A stretch of 64,000 bases of DNA, taken from contig NZ_CP141184.1 in NCBI RefSeq assembly GCF_035609205.1, positions 3,872,501-3,936,500 on the forward strand. Reading direction: 5' to 3'. Source of the DNA: Hymenobacter sp. GOD-10R. GTDB lineage: Bacteria; Bacteroidota; Bacteroidia; Cytophagales; Hymenobacteraceae. The number at the start of each line of letters is the position of its first letter. Position 1 is the first letter of the stretch. A program made the position numbers and the translations under genes. Shown piece by piece: positions 15,609 to 22,774 of this stretch. The notes below the pieces were generated by a model. That model made no database searches. It saw nothing but the letters and a program-made list of their open reading frames with translations, and was not told the DNA's origin.

Positions 15609-16658
15609 TTATGCTGTTGTGCCGCCGCAACTAGAGCCCGCGCCAGCGGTGCAGCCGTAACAATGCTGATTGATAACAATGGAGCGCTGATCCAGAGCAG
15701 CTAGGTTGAAGTCGCGAATGTGCTGCGGAGCGCGGGCATCAACCAGCAAGTCAAGCATCTGATTGAAGTCGCAGTCATATAGTTGCCCATCCCAGCCAAT
15801 AGAAAGCGTACTGCGGCACATCACATTAGCCGCTGCAACGGGGTTATAAGCAGCAATGAGCTTTTCCATGTAGCCCGTATAGTTGCCGCTTTCCAGCAGA
15901 TAGTCGAGGAAGCGACTGACTGGCAAGTTGGTAATGGTGAGCAGGTTATTAAACACGATTCCATGCTCCCGTAATAAGCGCTGCTTGAAGTCGCGCTCCA
16001 AGCCAATTTGACTGCCGGGCAGGAAGGCACCTGCCGGATTGTATACCAAATCCAGCGTTAAGCCGCTGCCTTCTACGCCGTAGCCCACTTCGTTCAGCAT
16101 ACGCAAGGCTCTGATCGAGCGCTCGAACACGCCGGTTCCTCTTTGTGCATCGGTGCGGCCCGCCGAAAAGTGCGGCAGCGACGACACAACGCGCACCTGA
16201 TGCTTGGCGAAAAAGGCCGGCAAGTCGTGGTACTTTGGGTTGGCAACAATAATGGTCAGATTGCAGCGCACAATGGTCTGCCGACCTAGAGCCGAAATCT
16301 GCTCCACCAGCCAGCGGAAATCCGGGTTCATCTCCGGCGCACCACCGGTTAAGTCAACCACTGAAATATCCGTTTGCGCCAACGCGTCCAGACATAGCTG
16401 CATGGTTGCGCGCGTCATGATTTCGGTGCGGTCCGGACCAGCATCGACATGGCAGTGGCGGCAAGTCTGGTTACACATCTTGCCCACGTTGATCTGCATA
16501 ACGCTGATACCCGTCGGGCGAAGCGGCAGAAGCACCGCCTCACGCAAGCGTGAGGCGAAAGCCGGAAACTGCGCGCCCGTTGCTTCCGCCTGGTTCAGAA
16601 CGGTTAGCTGGTAATCGGTGTCAGCTAAGGGGTGATGTTGAGCGTGCAGTGACTTCAT
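15609..16658 (-). CDS. arsS: Arsenosugar biosynthesis radical SAM protein ArsS
   Basis: 349 residues. The radical-SAM cluster is CNQTCRHC (CxxxCxxC) near residue 62, followed by the VDLTGGAPEMNP glycine motif. The C-terminal DUF3641-type domain has MCRSTLSIGWDGQLYDCDFNQML and ends HCYGCTAGAGSSCGG. Some homologues carry selenocysteine near this C-terminus; here every position is Cys. Known role: radical-SAM chemistry joining a 5'-deoxyadenosyl/ribosyl group to methylated arsenic, the key step to arsenosugars. The gene is flanked by the peroxidase-like protein and the TIGR04282 glycosyltransferase, the usual neighbours. Confidence 0.92.
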   Translation of the reverse strand: MKSLHAQHHPLADTDYQLTVLNQAEATGAQFPAFASRLREAVLLPLRPTGISVMQINVGKMCNQTCRHCHVDAGPDRTEIMTRATMQLCLDALAQTDISVVDLTGGAPEMNPDFRWLVEQISALGRQTIVRCNLTIIVANPKYHDLPAFFAKHQVRVVSSLPHFSAGRTDAQRGTGVFERSIRALRMLNEVGYGVEGSGLTLDLVYNPAGAFLPGSQIGLERDFKQRLLREHGIVFNNLLTITNLPVSRFLDYLLESGNYTGYMEKLIAAYNPVAAANVMCRSTLSIGWDGQLYDCDFNQMLDLLVDARAPQHIRDFNLAALDQRSIVINQHCYGCTAGAGSSCGGTTA

Positions 16659-16785
16659 GTAAATAACGCGCTGAGTAAGTGCTAAATGACGAAGAGAGGA
16701 GTGCTAGGTCGGTGAGCAAACCTAGCCTGTGCGAATGTTCTTAGGACTACTAACCCAACTTTTCCGTATATCCTCCCCTCCGCAA

Positions 16786-17124
16786 TCACATCGTCAATTC
16801 TTTGGCCTTATTCATCATCTGCACGCCGTGCACTAAGGCCGCGCCGCCTTTGATAGCCGCCGCTACGTGCACAGCTTCCATCATCTGGGCCTCGTCGGCG
16901 CCTTTTTGCAACGAATCAGAGGTATAGGCATCAATGCAGTAAGGACACTGCACGGCGTGCGCCACGGCAAGCGCAATCAATGATTTCTCCCGTTCCGTGA
17001 GGGCACCATCTTTGAACACTTCCGCGTAGTAGTCGAAGAACTTGCGCCCCATCTCTGGCTGCCACTCGGTGATATTGCCAAATTTGGCGAGGTCGGCGGG
17101 GTTATAGTAGGTTGACTTTTCCAT
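16786..17124 (-). CDS. Arsenosugar-associated peroxidase-like protein (carboxymuconolactone decarboxylase fold)
   Basis: 112 residues. AhpD/CMD-fold signature: redox pair in HAVQCPYCIDAYT followed by the helix with the MMEAVHVAAAIKGGAALVHG stretch. Length and N-terminus (YYNPADLAKFGNITEW) match the TIGR04169 family found beside arsS. Predicted role: an accessory thiol oxidoreductase in arsenosugar formation or protection; its reaction is not established. It is first of the three arsenosugar genes on the minus strand, 127 bases ahead of arsS. Confidence 0.9.
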   Translation of the reverse strand: MEKSTYYNPADLAKFGNITEWQPEMGRKFFDYYAEVFKDGALTEREKSLIALAVAHAVQCPYCIDAYTSDSLQKGADEAQMMEAVHVAAAIKGGAALVHGVQMMNKAKELTM

Positions 17125-17260
17125 GTTCCGTGCGTGGTTATGCGGTGATTGAAAGAATAGCTAGCCAAAAAGCATCTAAAGCCAGACAGCTTTCCTGGCT
17201 ACAAGGCTAGCTTGTAGTTAGTAAAAGAAATTCCTAGCTAATTGTTTAGGCACGCGGCCC

Positions 17261-17800
17261 TTATATGCGTTGCACTCGAATCTGCACCCGCTCACCGTCC
17301 TCACTGGTGAGGGGTTCGAGCACAATGCGGTCTTCCTCGTCGAAGTAGATAGCGAGGCCCCGCACAATGCCCACGGCTAACGCGCCCATACGGCGCGGCG
17401 ACACGTAGTTGATCAGGACCTCATCTGGAGCAATGCGCTTCACATCGAGGACCGGAGGTTTGTTGCCGGTGTGCTCCTGGCGTACCCGCGTGTGCATCAC
17501 GGCCTCCGTATGCTCCAGCATCTCCAGCGTCCGCCAGTCGGGGTCTACTAGCTTGTGGTACATGTACATTAAGTCGGGCACCAAGTATTCCCCAAACTTC
17601 TCCTGAAGCTTCTCGGCTGGAATACCGGTCATTTCGGCTGCTTTGCCTACTAACGCGAAAAGGTGCGCGTCGGGGTACACGTCGCGGTGGTTAAAGTCGT
17701 CCGCGCTCAACCCAGCGTTGGCTACTAGCTGAATCCAAGTACTATGGTCGTACTGCGTCTGGACGTAACGCTTCAGGAGCAAGAAGATGGTTCCGTGCAC
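17261..17800 (-). CDS. Stand-alone H-NOX haem NO/O2-binding sensor
   Basis: 179 residues, GTG start (MHGTIFLLLKRYVQ). Family landmarks are all present: the proximal haem ligand His103 in EAVMHTRVRQ, followed 11 residues later by the conserved Pro pair, and the propionate-binding YxSxR motif (Tyr132, Ser134, Arg136). Known role: a b-type haem protein that binds NO, and O2 in some lineages, and signals through a partner histidine kinase, diguanylate cyclase or chemoreceptor. No such partner is adjacent: neighbours are arsenosugar genes and a sigma/anti-sigma pair. The distal-pocket Tyr typical of O2 binders was not located with certainty. Confidence 0.9.
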   Translation of the reverse strand: MHGTIFLLLKRYVQTQYDHSTWIQLVANAGLSADDFNHRDVYPDAHLFALVGKAAEMTGIPAEKLQEKFGEYLVPDLMYMYHKLVDPDWRTLEMLEHTEAVMHTRVRQEHTGNKPPVLDVKRIAPDEVLINYVSPRRMGALAVGIVRGLAIYFDEEDRIVLEPLTSEDGERVQIRVQRI

Positions 17801-17861
17801 TTGTTTTTTGCTTGTAGTCTACCTTTTCCTAGATTCTGTTACGCCTTCAACAACTGCTGCT

Positions 17862-17909
17862 TTAAATAAAATAAAGCGTCGCAAGAGTCATCGAACTCCT
17901 GCGACGCTT
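17862..17909 (-). terminator. Intrinsic terminator of sigma/anti-sigma operon
   Basis: A 14-bp stem (AAGCGTCGCAAGAG against CTCCTGCGACGCTT, one G-U) is followed on the minus strand by TTATTTTATTTAAAG. It lies 28 bases past the anti-sigma stop codon. Confidence 0.8.
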
Positions 17910-17936
17910 CATCGCTAAGCCACTATGTGCTTACTA

Positions 17937-18797
17937 CTAGATGTTGCCAATAACGGTCATCGTAGAAAGTGTTGGCGTTGGGCTGCCACCCTCCTTCTCA
18001 ACGGTCATCGCAAAGGCCTGAGCACTAGCAATATTCTTCATCTGCTGCAAACTATCGCCGGCAGCAGTAGCCGAGGCTAGCACCCCAGCATCCACAGGCT
18101 TGCCTTGGTCGAGCGCCCACAGCTGATACTGTTTGCCGGGTGGTGGTGCGGGCAATTTGCGCACATCCAAGTACACGGCTTTGGTCGTGGGGTTGTAGAG
18201 TACCCTAGCTTTCGCCCCTGGGGCCGACGGCGTGCCTACCAGCGCTACCGTTTTGAACTGGTCGCTGCGCAGCACGGCTAGCTCTTGGTTGCGGTAAGAC
18301 AACGTTTTATTTACTGCCTGCACTGTAGAGGCAAACCCAGCTTGTTGATTTTGTGCAACTACTAGGTCTGTCTCGGCCTGCTTCCATTTGTTATAAAACA
18401 CCAGGTTGGCAGCACCGCTCAAAACCAGTAGTGCCACGGCGGCGGCCATGCTCCAGCTTACCCGAAAGGGTACAATTTTAGGGTCTTCAACTTCAGCAGC
18501 TGGCGCGGTCATTTGGCGCACGACTGGCTCCGGTGAGCTAGCTGTTGGCGCCGGTGCTGCGTCTTGCCGAATGGCGGCATGAAAGCCTGCCAAAACCCGC
18601 TCTTTCATGCCGGAAGGTGGCGTGAGAGCGTGTGCTTCTCCGTAGATGCCTAGCGCGCTTTCGATCTGCTCGAGCTCTGCCCGAACCTCCGGATACGCGG
18701 CAGCTTGACGTTCTACGTCAGCGCGTTGCGTGTCGTCCAGTTCGCCGAGGGCGTACTGTTCGAGGATGCCTGATTCGATATATTCCTGGATGTTCAC
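17937..18797 (-). CDS. Anti-sigma factor, RskA-like
   Basis: 286 residues, GTG start. N-terminal zinc-less anti-sigma domain (YIESGILEQYALGELDD ... RADVERQAAAYPEVRAELEQIE), one membrane helix at about residues 105-122 (WSMAAAVALLVLSGAANLVFY), then a periplasmic RskA C-terminal domain (KQYQLWALDQGKPVDAGVL). Known role: holds its ECF sigma factor at the membrane and releases it on a periplasmic signal, often by proteolysis. It starts two bases after the sigma gene stop, so the pair is translationally coupled. Confidence 0.9.
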   Translation of the reverse strand: MNIQEYIESGILEQYALGELDDTQRADVERQAAAYPEVRAELEQIESALGIYGEAHALTPPSGMKERVLAGFHAAIRQDAAPAPTASSPEPVVRQMTAPAAEVEDPKIVPFRVSWSMAAAVALLVLSGAANLVFYNKWKQAETDLVVAQNQQAGFASTVQAVNKTLSYRNQELAVLRSDQFKTVALVGTPSAPGAKARVLYNPTTKAVYLDVRKLPAPPPGKQYQLWALDQGKPVDAGVLASATAAGDSLQQMKNIASAQAFAMTVEKEGGSPTPTLSTMTVIGNI

Positions 18798-18799
18798 GG

Positions 18800-19357
18800 C
18801 TATCGAATCAGTTTTGCGAGTACCTTGATTGCGGCCCTGGCCCGGGTCTTTACCGTGCCGAGGGGTAAATTGAGTTCTTCTGCCACTTCGCTTTGCGTAA
18901 ATCCGCCGAAATAAAGCAGGTCAATGATTTGTTTCTGCTCAGGGTTGAGCTGACGGGTCACTTCCTGCAGACCAATGTGCTCAGGCCGGAACGACGGTTC
19001 GGCGGCCTGGCGCAGCGCTGCACTTTCTTCTATCGGCTGCGTACGACTATTTACGCGGTACTGTCGAGACCGGATTTTGTCAATCGCTAAATTTCGACTG
19101 ATATTTAAAACCCACGTGAATAATCTGCCTTTAGAGGCATCGTAGGACTGGAATGAGTGCCATATTTTGACTAAACTTTCCTGGAGTACATCCTCTGCTA
19201 TTTCCTCTTTTTTTACAATTCGGAAGATCACGCCATACAGCGCAGCAGAATACTTCTCATAGAAAAGCGTCATGGCAGACTCGTCCCGGGCGCGGAGGCG
19301 CTGCACCAGCAGCTCCTCTGAAACTGGCGTGGGTAATTCGGGGGTAGTGGCAGACAC
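18800..19357 (-). CDS. ECF-type RNA polymerase sigma factor
   Basis: 185 residues, GTG start. Region 2 (FYEKYSAALYGVIFRIV, EDVLQESLVKIWHSFQSYD, RLFTWVLNISRNLAIDKIRS) and region 4 (LNPEQKQIIDLLYFGGFTQSEVAEELNLPLGTVKTRARAAI) are complete. Known role: directs RNA polymerase to a stress regulon and usually activates its own operon. The pairing with an RskA-like anti-sigma fits the SigK-type ECF group. The inducing signal is unknown. Confidence 0.93.
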   Translation of the reverse strand: MSATTPELPTPVSEELLVQRLRARDESAMTLFYEKYSAALYGVIFRIVKKEEIAEDVLQESLVKIWHSFQSYDASKGRLFTWVLNISRNLAIDKIRSRQYRVNSRTQPIEESAALRQAAEPSFRPEHIGLQEVTRQLNPEQKQIIDLLYFGGFTQSEVAEELNLPLGTVKTRARAAIKVLAKLIR

Positions 19358-19410
19358 GGCTACGATAGAGAATTAGACTTGTCACCAGTTCTGAGAGACC
19401 AACGACGAGA

Positions 19411-19442
19411 CGAAAGTAAACATTAAGCGTGCACTTCGACAA
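19411..19442 (-). promoter_or_regulatory. Candidate promoter of sigma/anti-sigma operon
   Basis: On the minus strand, TTG (19442-19440), 21 bases, then TACTTTCG (19418-19411) resembles the phylum's TTTG/TAnnTTTG arrangement with one mismatch, about 54 bases before the sigma start. An autoregulated ECF promoter could also lie here. The rest of the 430-bp gap to 19791 shows no gene, only A/T-rich DNA and a CGCAGAATTTTGCG palindrome near 19637. Confidence 0.35.
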
Positions 19443-19791
19443 CCAAGTTAGTGCCATATCACTTTTTGGTGTCGAGGTCTAAGCTGCTACGGGTGCTTGT
19501 CGTGCAGGGTTCACAGACGAGCTTATCCTATCCAATTTCGTGATCTGCTTACCAGTAGAGGCGCTGGATTCGCACTTTTCTTCTCGAATAAATTCTTGCT
19601 AAGCGGTACAGCATAGCGGTCAGCAGCAGTTTCAAAACGCAGAATTTTGCGTCTTTACAGGCCCCAACGTCCGTACACAGAACCTTACTTTCTTGTTTAC
19701 TACGCAAAGACAAGCGCGCATTCGTACGGCCCACCCGCCTACGTCAACAACCTGCTCTGTCTGCTGCTACCTAGCTTCTTTTTCATTCGTC

Positions 19792-21189
19792 ATGGCAATT
19801 GAGTCTTTCAATCCCTACACCAACCGTGTTGTTCGGCGCTTTCAGGCATTTTCCTGGGTCAAGACCGAACGCATTCTAGCCCAAGCGGCCCAGGCGGTCC
19901 GCACTTGGCGCACTACTTCGTTTGAACACCGTGCTGCGTGCATGCATCGGGCCGCCGAGCTGTTGCGCGAGCGGCAAGATGAGCTAGCGCGTATCATGGC
20001 CGTGGAGATGGGCAAACCCGTTGCAGATGGCCGCGGCGAAGTGCAGAAGTGCGCCCTTACCTGCGACTACTACGCCGAGCATGCCGAGGCGTTCCTGAGC
20101 GATGAGCCCCTGCAGTCGGAAGCAGCCCGCAGCTTTATTGCTTACGAACCCCTAGGTGTGGTATTGGCCGTGATGCCTTGGAATTTTCCGTTCTGGCAAG
20201 TAGTACGCTTCGCAGCGCCCGCCCTAATGGCTGGTAATGTGGGGCTGCTGAAGCACGCTTCCAACGTGCCGCAGTGCGCGCTGGCGCTGGAAAAAATATT
20301 CCATGACGCTGGCTTTCCGCCAGCTACGTTCCGTGCGTTGCTCATCGAAACCGATCTGGTTGCCAAGCTCATTGAGGACGACCGGGTGCAGGCCGTTACC
20401 CTTACGGGCAGCGAGCTAGCCGGGTCGAGAGTAGCCGCCGTGGCGGGGGCCAACATTAAAAAGGCGGTACTGGAGCTAGGTGGCTCCGATGCCTTCATTG
20501 TGCTGGCCGACGCCGATCTGGAGCTTGCAGCCAAAACCGCCGCTCAGGCGCGCATGATTAACTCCGGCCAGAGTTGCATCGCGGCCAAGCGCTTTATTGT
20601 GGAGAAATCTATTCTCAAGGAATTTGTGGCCCAGCTGAAGGCGCACCTGCAAGCCATGCGCACCGGCGATCCGCTCGACGAAGCTACGCAGTTTGGCCCT
20701 CTCGCCCGCCCCGACCTAGCTGACGAGTTGACCGCGCAAGTCAACGACTCAGTGGCGGCGGGCGCCAAGGTGGAGCTAGCAGGTGGGCAGGATAAACCTG
20801 GCTCTGCGTTATTCCGCCCGATGATTATTTCGAGAGTGAAGCCCAAACAACGCGCTTACCACGAGGAGCTGTTCGGCCCTGTGGCCATCGTCATGGAGGC
20901 CAAAGATGCCGACGATGCCATTCGCCTGGCCAACGATTCGCGTTTTGGCTTAGGCGGAGCTGTCTGGACGCGCGACGTGCAGCGCGGCGAGGAGCTAGCC
21001 CGCCGCGTTGAGTCGGGGGCTGTGTTTGTGAATGCCATGGTGAAGTCGTCGCCGGAAGTACCGTTTGGCGGCGTAAAGAAATCCGGCTACGGGCGGGAGC
21101 TTTCGTACCTAGGTATTCGGGAGTTCGTGAACCAAAAATCGATTTGGATCGGTGGCGAAGCTCCGCCTAAGCAAAAGAAAGTAGAGTAA
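19792..21189 (+). CDS. NAD(P)-dependent aldehyde dehydrogenase, succinate-semialdehyde type
   Basis: 465 residues from the ATG at 19792 (MAIESFNPYTN); the frame stays open upstream but that extension is not family-like. Motifs: VMPWNFPFWQ, the Rossmann turn TLTGSELAGS, general base Glu in LELGGSDAF, catalytic Cys in NSGQSCIAAKR, and LFGPVA near the C-terminus. It resembles the short YneI/Sad-type succinate-semialdehyde dehydrogenases. Predicted reaction: succinate semialdehyde to succinate, cytoplasmic. The substrate is inferred from overall similarity. It stands alone and is followed by repeat-element copy 2. Confidence 0.9.
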   Translation: MAIESFNPYTNRVVRRFQAFSWVKTERILAQAAQAVRTWRTTSFEHRAACMHRAAELLRERQDELARIMAVEMGKPVADGRGEVQKCALTCDYYAEHAEAFLSDEPLQSEAARSFIAYEPLGVVLAVMPWNFPFWQVVRFAAPALMAGNVGLLKHASNVPQCALALEKIFHDAGFPPATFRALLIETDLVAKLIEDDRVQAVTLTGSELAGSRVAAVAGANIKKAVLELGGSDAFIVLADADLELAAKTAAQARMINSGQSCIAAKRFIVEKSILKEFVAQLKAHLQAMRTGDPLDEATQFGPLARPDLADELTAQVNDSVAAGAKVELAGGQDKPGSALFRPMIISRVKPKQRAYHEELFGPVAIVMEAKDADDAIRLANDSRFGLGGAVWTRDVQRGEELARRVESGAVFVNAMVKSSPEVPFGGVKKSGYGRELSYLGIREFVNQKSIWIGGEAPPKQKKVE

Positions 21190-21203
21190 GCTAGATCTAA
21201 GCT

Positions 21204-21325
21204 AAGCTCCCCTCCTTTTTTAAGGAGGGGTTGGGGGTGGTCCTGTTAGAGCTAGAAGACTAGAACTAGTATCGTTCAACAAGAGGAACCACCCCCAACC
21301 CCTCCTTAAAAAAGGAGGGGAGCTT
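21204..21325. repeat. MITE-like intergenic element, copy 2
   Basis: About 122 bp, with the same terminal inverted repeats as 1890-2013 (AAGCTCCCCTCC to GGAGGGGAGCTT). The centre shares GAGCTAGAAGACTAGAACTAG and CGTTCAAC with copy 1. It lies between the convergent aldehyde dehydrogenase and YdcF-like genes, where it may also stop transcription from both sides. The arms are almost invariant between copies, while the centre has several substitutions. Confidence 0.85.
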
Positions 21326-21343
21326 CGTTCTGATCAGCGCTTT

Positions 21344-22108
21344 CTAGCAGTACCCTAGGAGCTTGTATGTTACATAGCCCGTTATTTCATGAAAAAGCAA
21401 ACTCCAGGTACCCAAAGCGCCCGCCTCTGGAATAGGCCAGTAGCTCGCTGACTCTTCCAGATCGGTGGTGCGGAAGTCGACGGGGAAGAGTGCGGGGTTA
21501 AGGCCAACCTTGCGAAAGCACCCCGCCGCCCGGCGCATGTGAAACGCCGACGTGACTAGTACCAGAGATTTGATTTCGGGATGGCGCGCGAGCAGTTCTT
21601 TGGTGAACAAGGCATTTTCGCGGGTATTGCGGCTTCGGTCTTCCAACAGGATATCCGCCTGCGGCACCCCGCATAGTCGCAGCAGGGTATTTACTTCCGC
21701 CGCTTCGGTGTGCACGTACTTGTCGATGTCGCCGGAGCCGCCCGACACGATGATGCGCCGCACCCGGTGCGTACGGTACAGCCAAAGCGTGTGCGTCAGG
21801 CGGTCGGCGGCACTGGAGAGATATACCCGGTCGTGCGGCGACTTATGGGTGTTGGCCATGCCGGTCAGCAGCACCGCTGCGTCGTGGGGCGCAATGGTGC
21901 GCACGGATACAGGCGGCAGTTCCCAAGCCAGCAAGGCCCGGTTCGATAATGCGGCATTTGTGCCGACGAGCGCCACAACCAACGCAGCTATCACGAACCG
22001 TTTGCGCCGAACAGGTTGGCGAGTAATTAGCGCCGCAACCAGCAACGCGACCAGCCACGTCGCGGGCATCACGACGTAGTACAGAAACTTGGATAGTAGA
22101 AAAAACAC
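21344..22108 (-). CDS. YdcF/ElyC-family (DUF218) membrane protein
   Basis: 254 residues from GTG 22108 (VFFLLSKFLYYVVMP), where homologues begin; an ATG at 22183 adds 25 unfamiliar residues and is the alternative. Two N-terminal membrane helices precede the DUF218 domain: AAVLLTGMAN, IIVSGGSGD, LLEDRSRNTRENALF and LVLVTSAFHMRRA. Known of the family: envelope proteins such as SanA/ElyC, implicated in cell-envelope integrity; the enzymatic activity is not established. Convergent with the aldehyde dehydrogenase. Confidence 0.85.
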   Translation of the reverse strand: MFFLLSKFLYYVVMPATWLVALLVAALITRQPVRRKRFVIAALVVALVGTNAALSNRALLAWELPPVSVRTIAPHDAAVLLTGMANTHKSPHDRVYLSSAADRLTHTLWLYRTHRVRRIIVSGGSGDIDKYVHTEAAEVNTLLRLCGVPQADILLEDRSRNTRENALFTKELLARHPEIKSLVLVTSAFHMRRAAGCFRKVGLNPALFPVDFRTTDLEESASYWPIPEAGALGTWSLLFHEITGYVTYKLLGYC

Positions 22109-22217
22109 GCTTGCGAAGCTAGGATAAAATAAGCGAGGACCAACGCCCGCTACGAGCCACGATTCGTGAACAGCCAGCGTCACGGGGTTCTCCGGTGCTC
22201 TTCCCTACTGGTAGGTA

Positions 22218-22267
22218 AAACGCCCAAACGGTCGTGCTGCTTAAGCAACACGACCGTTTGGGCGTTT
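22218..22267 (-). terminator. Terminator downstream of thioredoxin-like gene
   Basis: A perfect 19-bp stem (AAACGCCCAAACGGTCGTG and its complement) closes a loop that itself contains TGCTTAAGCA. It lies 15 bases past the stop of the gene ending at 22282, with a T-run on the minus strand. Confidence 0.8.
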
Positions 22268-22281
22268 AGACCAACTAGAAG

Positions 22282-22638
22282 CTAGGTAGTGGTTGGCAGG
22301 AAATCGCGCAACCGTTGCAGCATTCCGTGCACTTCTTGTTCGGTAGTAAGTGTGTCGCACTCCAAGATCCGACCTTGGCAGTAGCTGACAAAGAACGGTG
22401 CTATCTTCTCTTGCATCATCTTCTTGGCCACCGGATTCTCATCCGAGTTTAGGCGCAAAAACAGAATGTGCTCAAACGGCTTTTCGTCGGCGAACTTAGC
22501 GAAGGGCGGAGCTAGCTGCTCGCAGATGTCGCAATTCTCAGAGGTGAATTTGGCGAACACCTTCAGGTGGTCGTGCGTGAGATGACGAAGACCTTCGTCG
22601 TTGGTATCCACGACGCGCATGCGTTCAGATACTTTCAT
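22282..22638 (-). CDS. Thioredoxin-fold protein
   Basis: 118 residues from the ATG at 22638 (MKVSERMRVVDTN); a longer frame starting at 22716 adds an unrelated leader. Active-site CxxC in TSENCDICEQLAPPF and the cis-Pro in KIAPFFVSY are present. No signal peptide, so cytoplasmic. The CDIC dipeptide pair differs from thioredoxin CGPC, suggesting a specialised disulfide oxidoreductase or a thioredoxin-like chaperone. The partner is unknown. It lies downstream of the DUF885 gene on the same strand with a 136-base gap. Confidence 0.85.
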   Translation of the reverse strand: MKVSERMRVVDTNDEGLRHLTHDHLKVFAKFTSENCDICEQLAPPFAKFADEKPFEHILFLRLNSDENPVAKKMMQEKIAPFFVSYCQGRILECDTLTTEQEVHGMLQRLRDFLPTTT

Positions 22639-22774
22639 AGGCAGGGCAGATAAGGTAAGGGGGACTTTGAGACCAGCAAAGCTAGCTTTGGTATGTTTGG
22701 GAGGACAGACAAGCAAGCGGCTCTGAAAAATTCCCCAAGAGCGGCTTTTTCCACGACTTCTAAAAGGCAGATTT

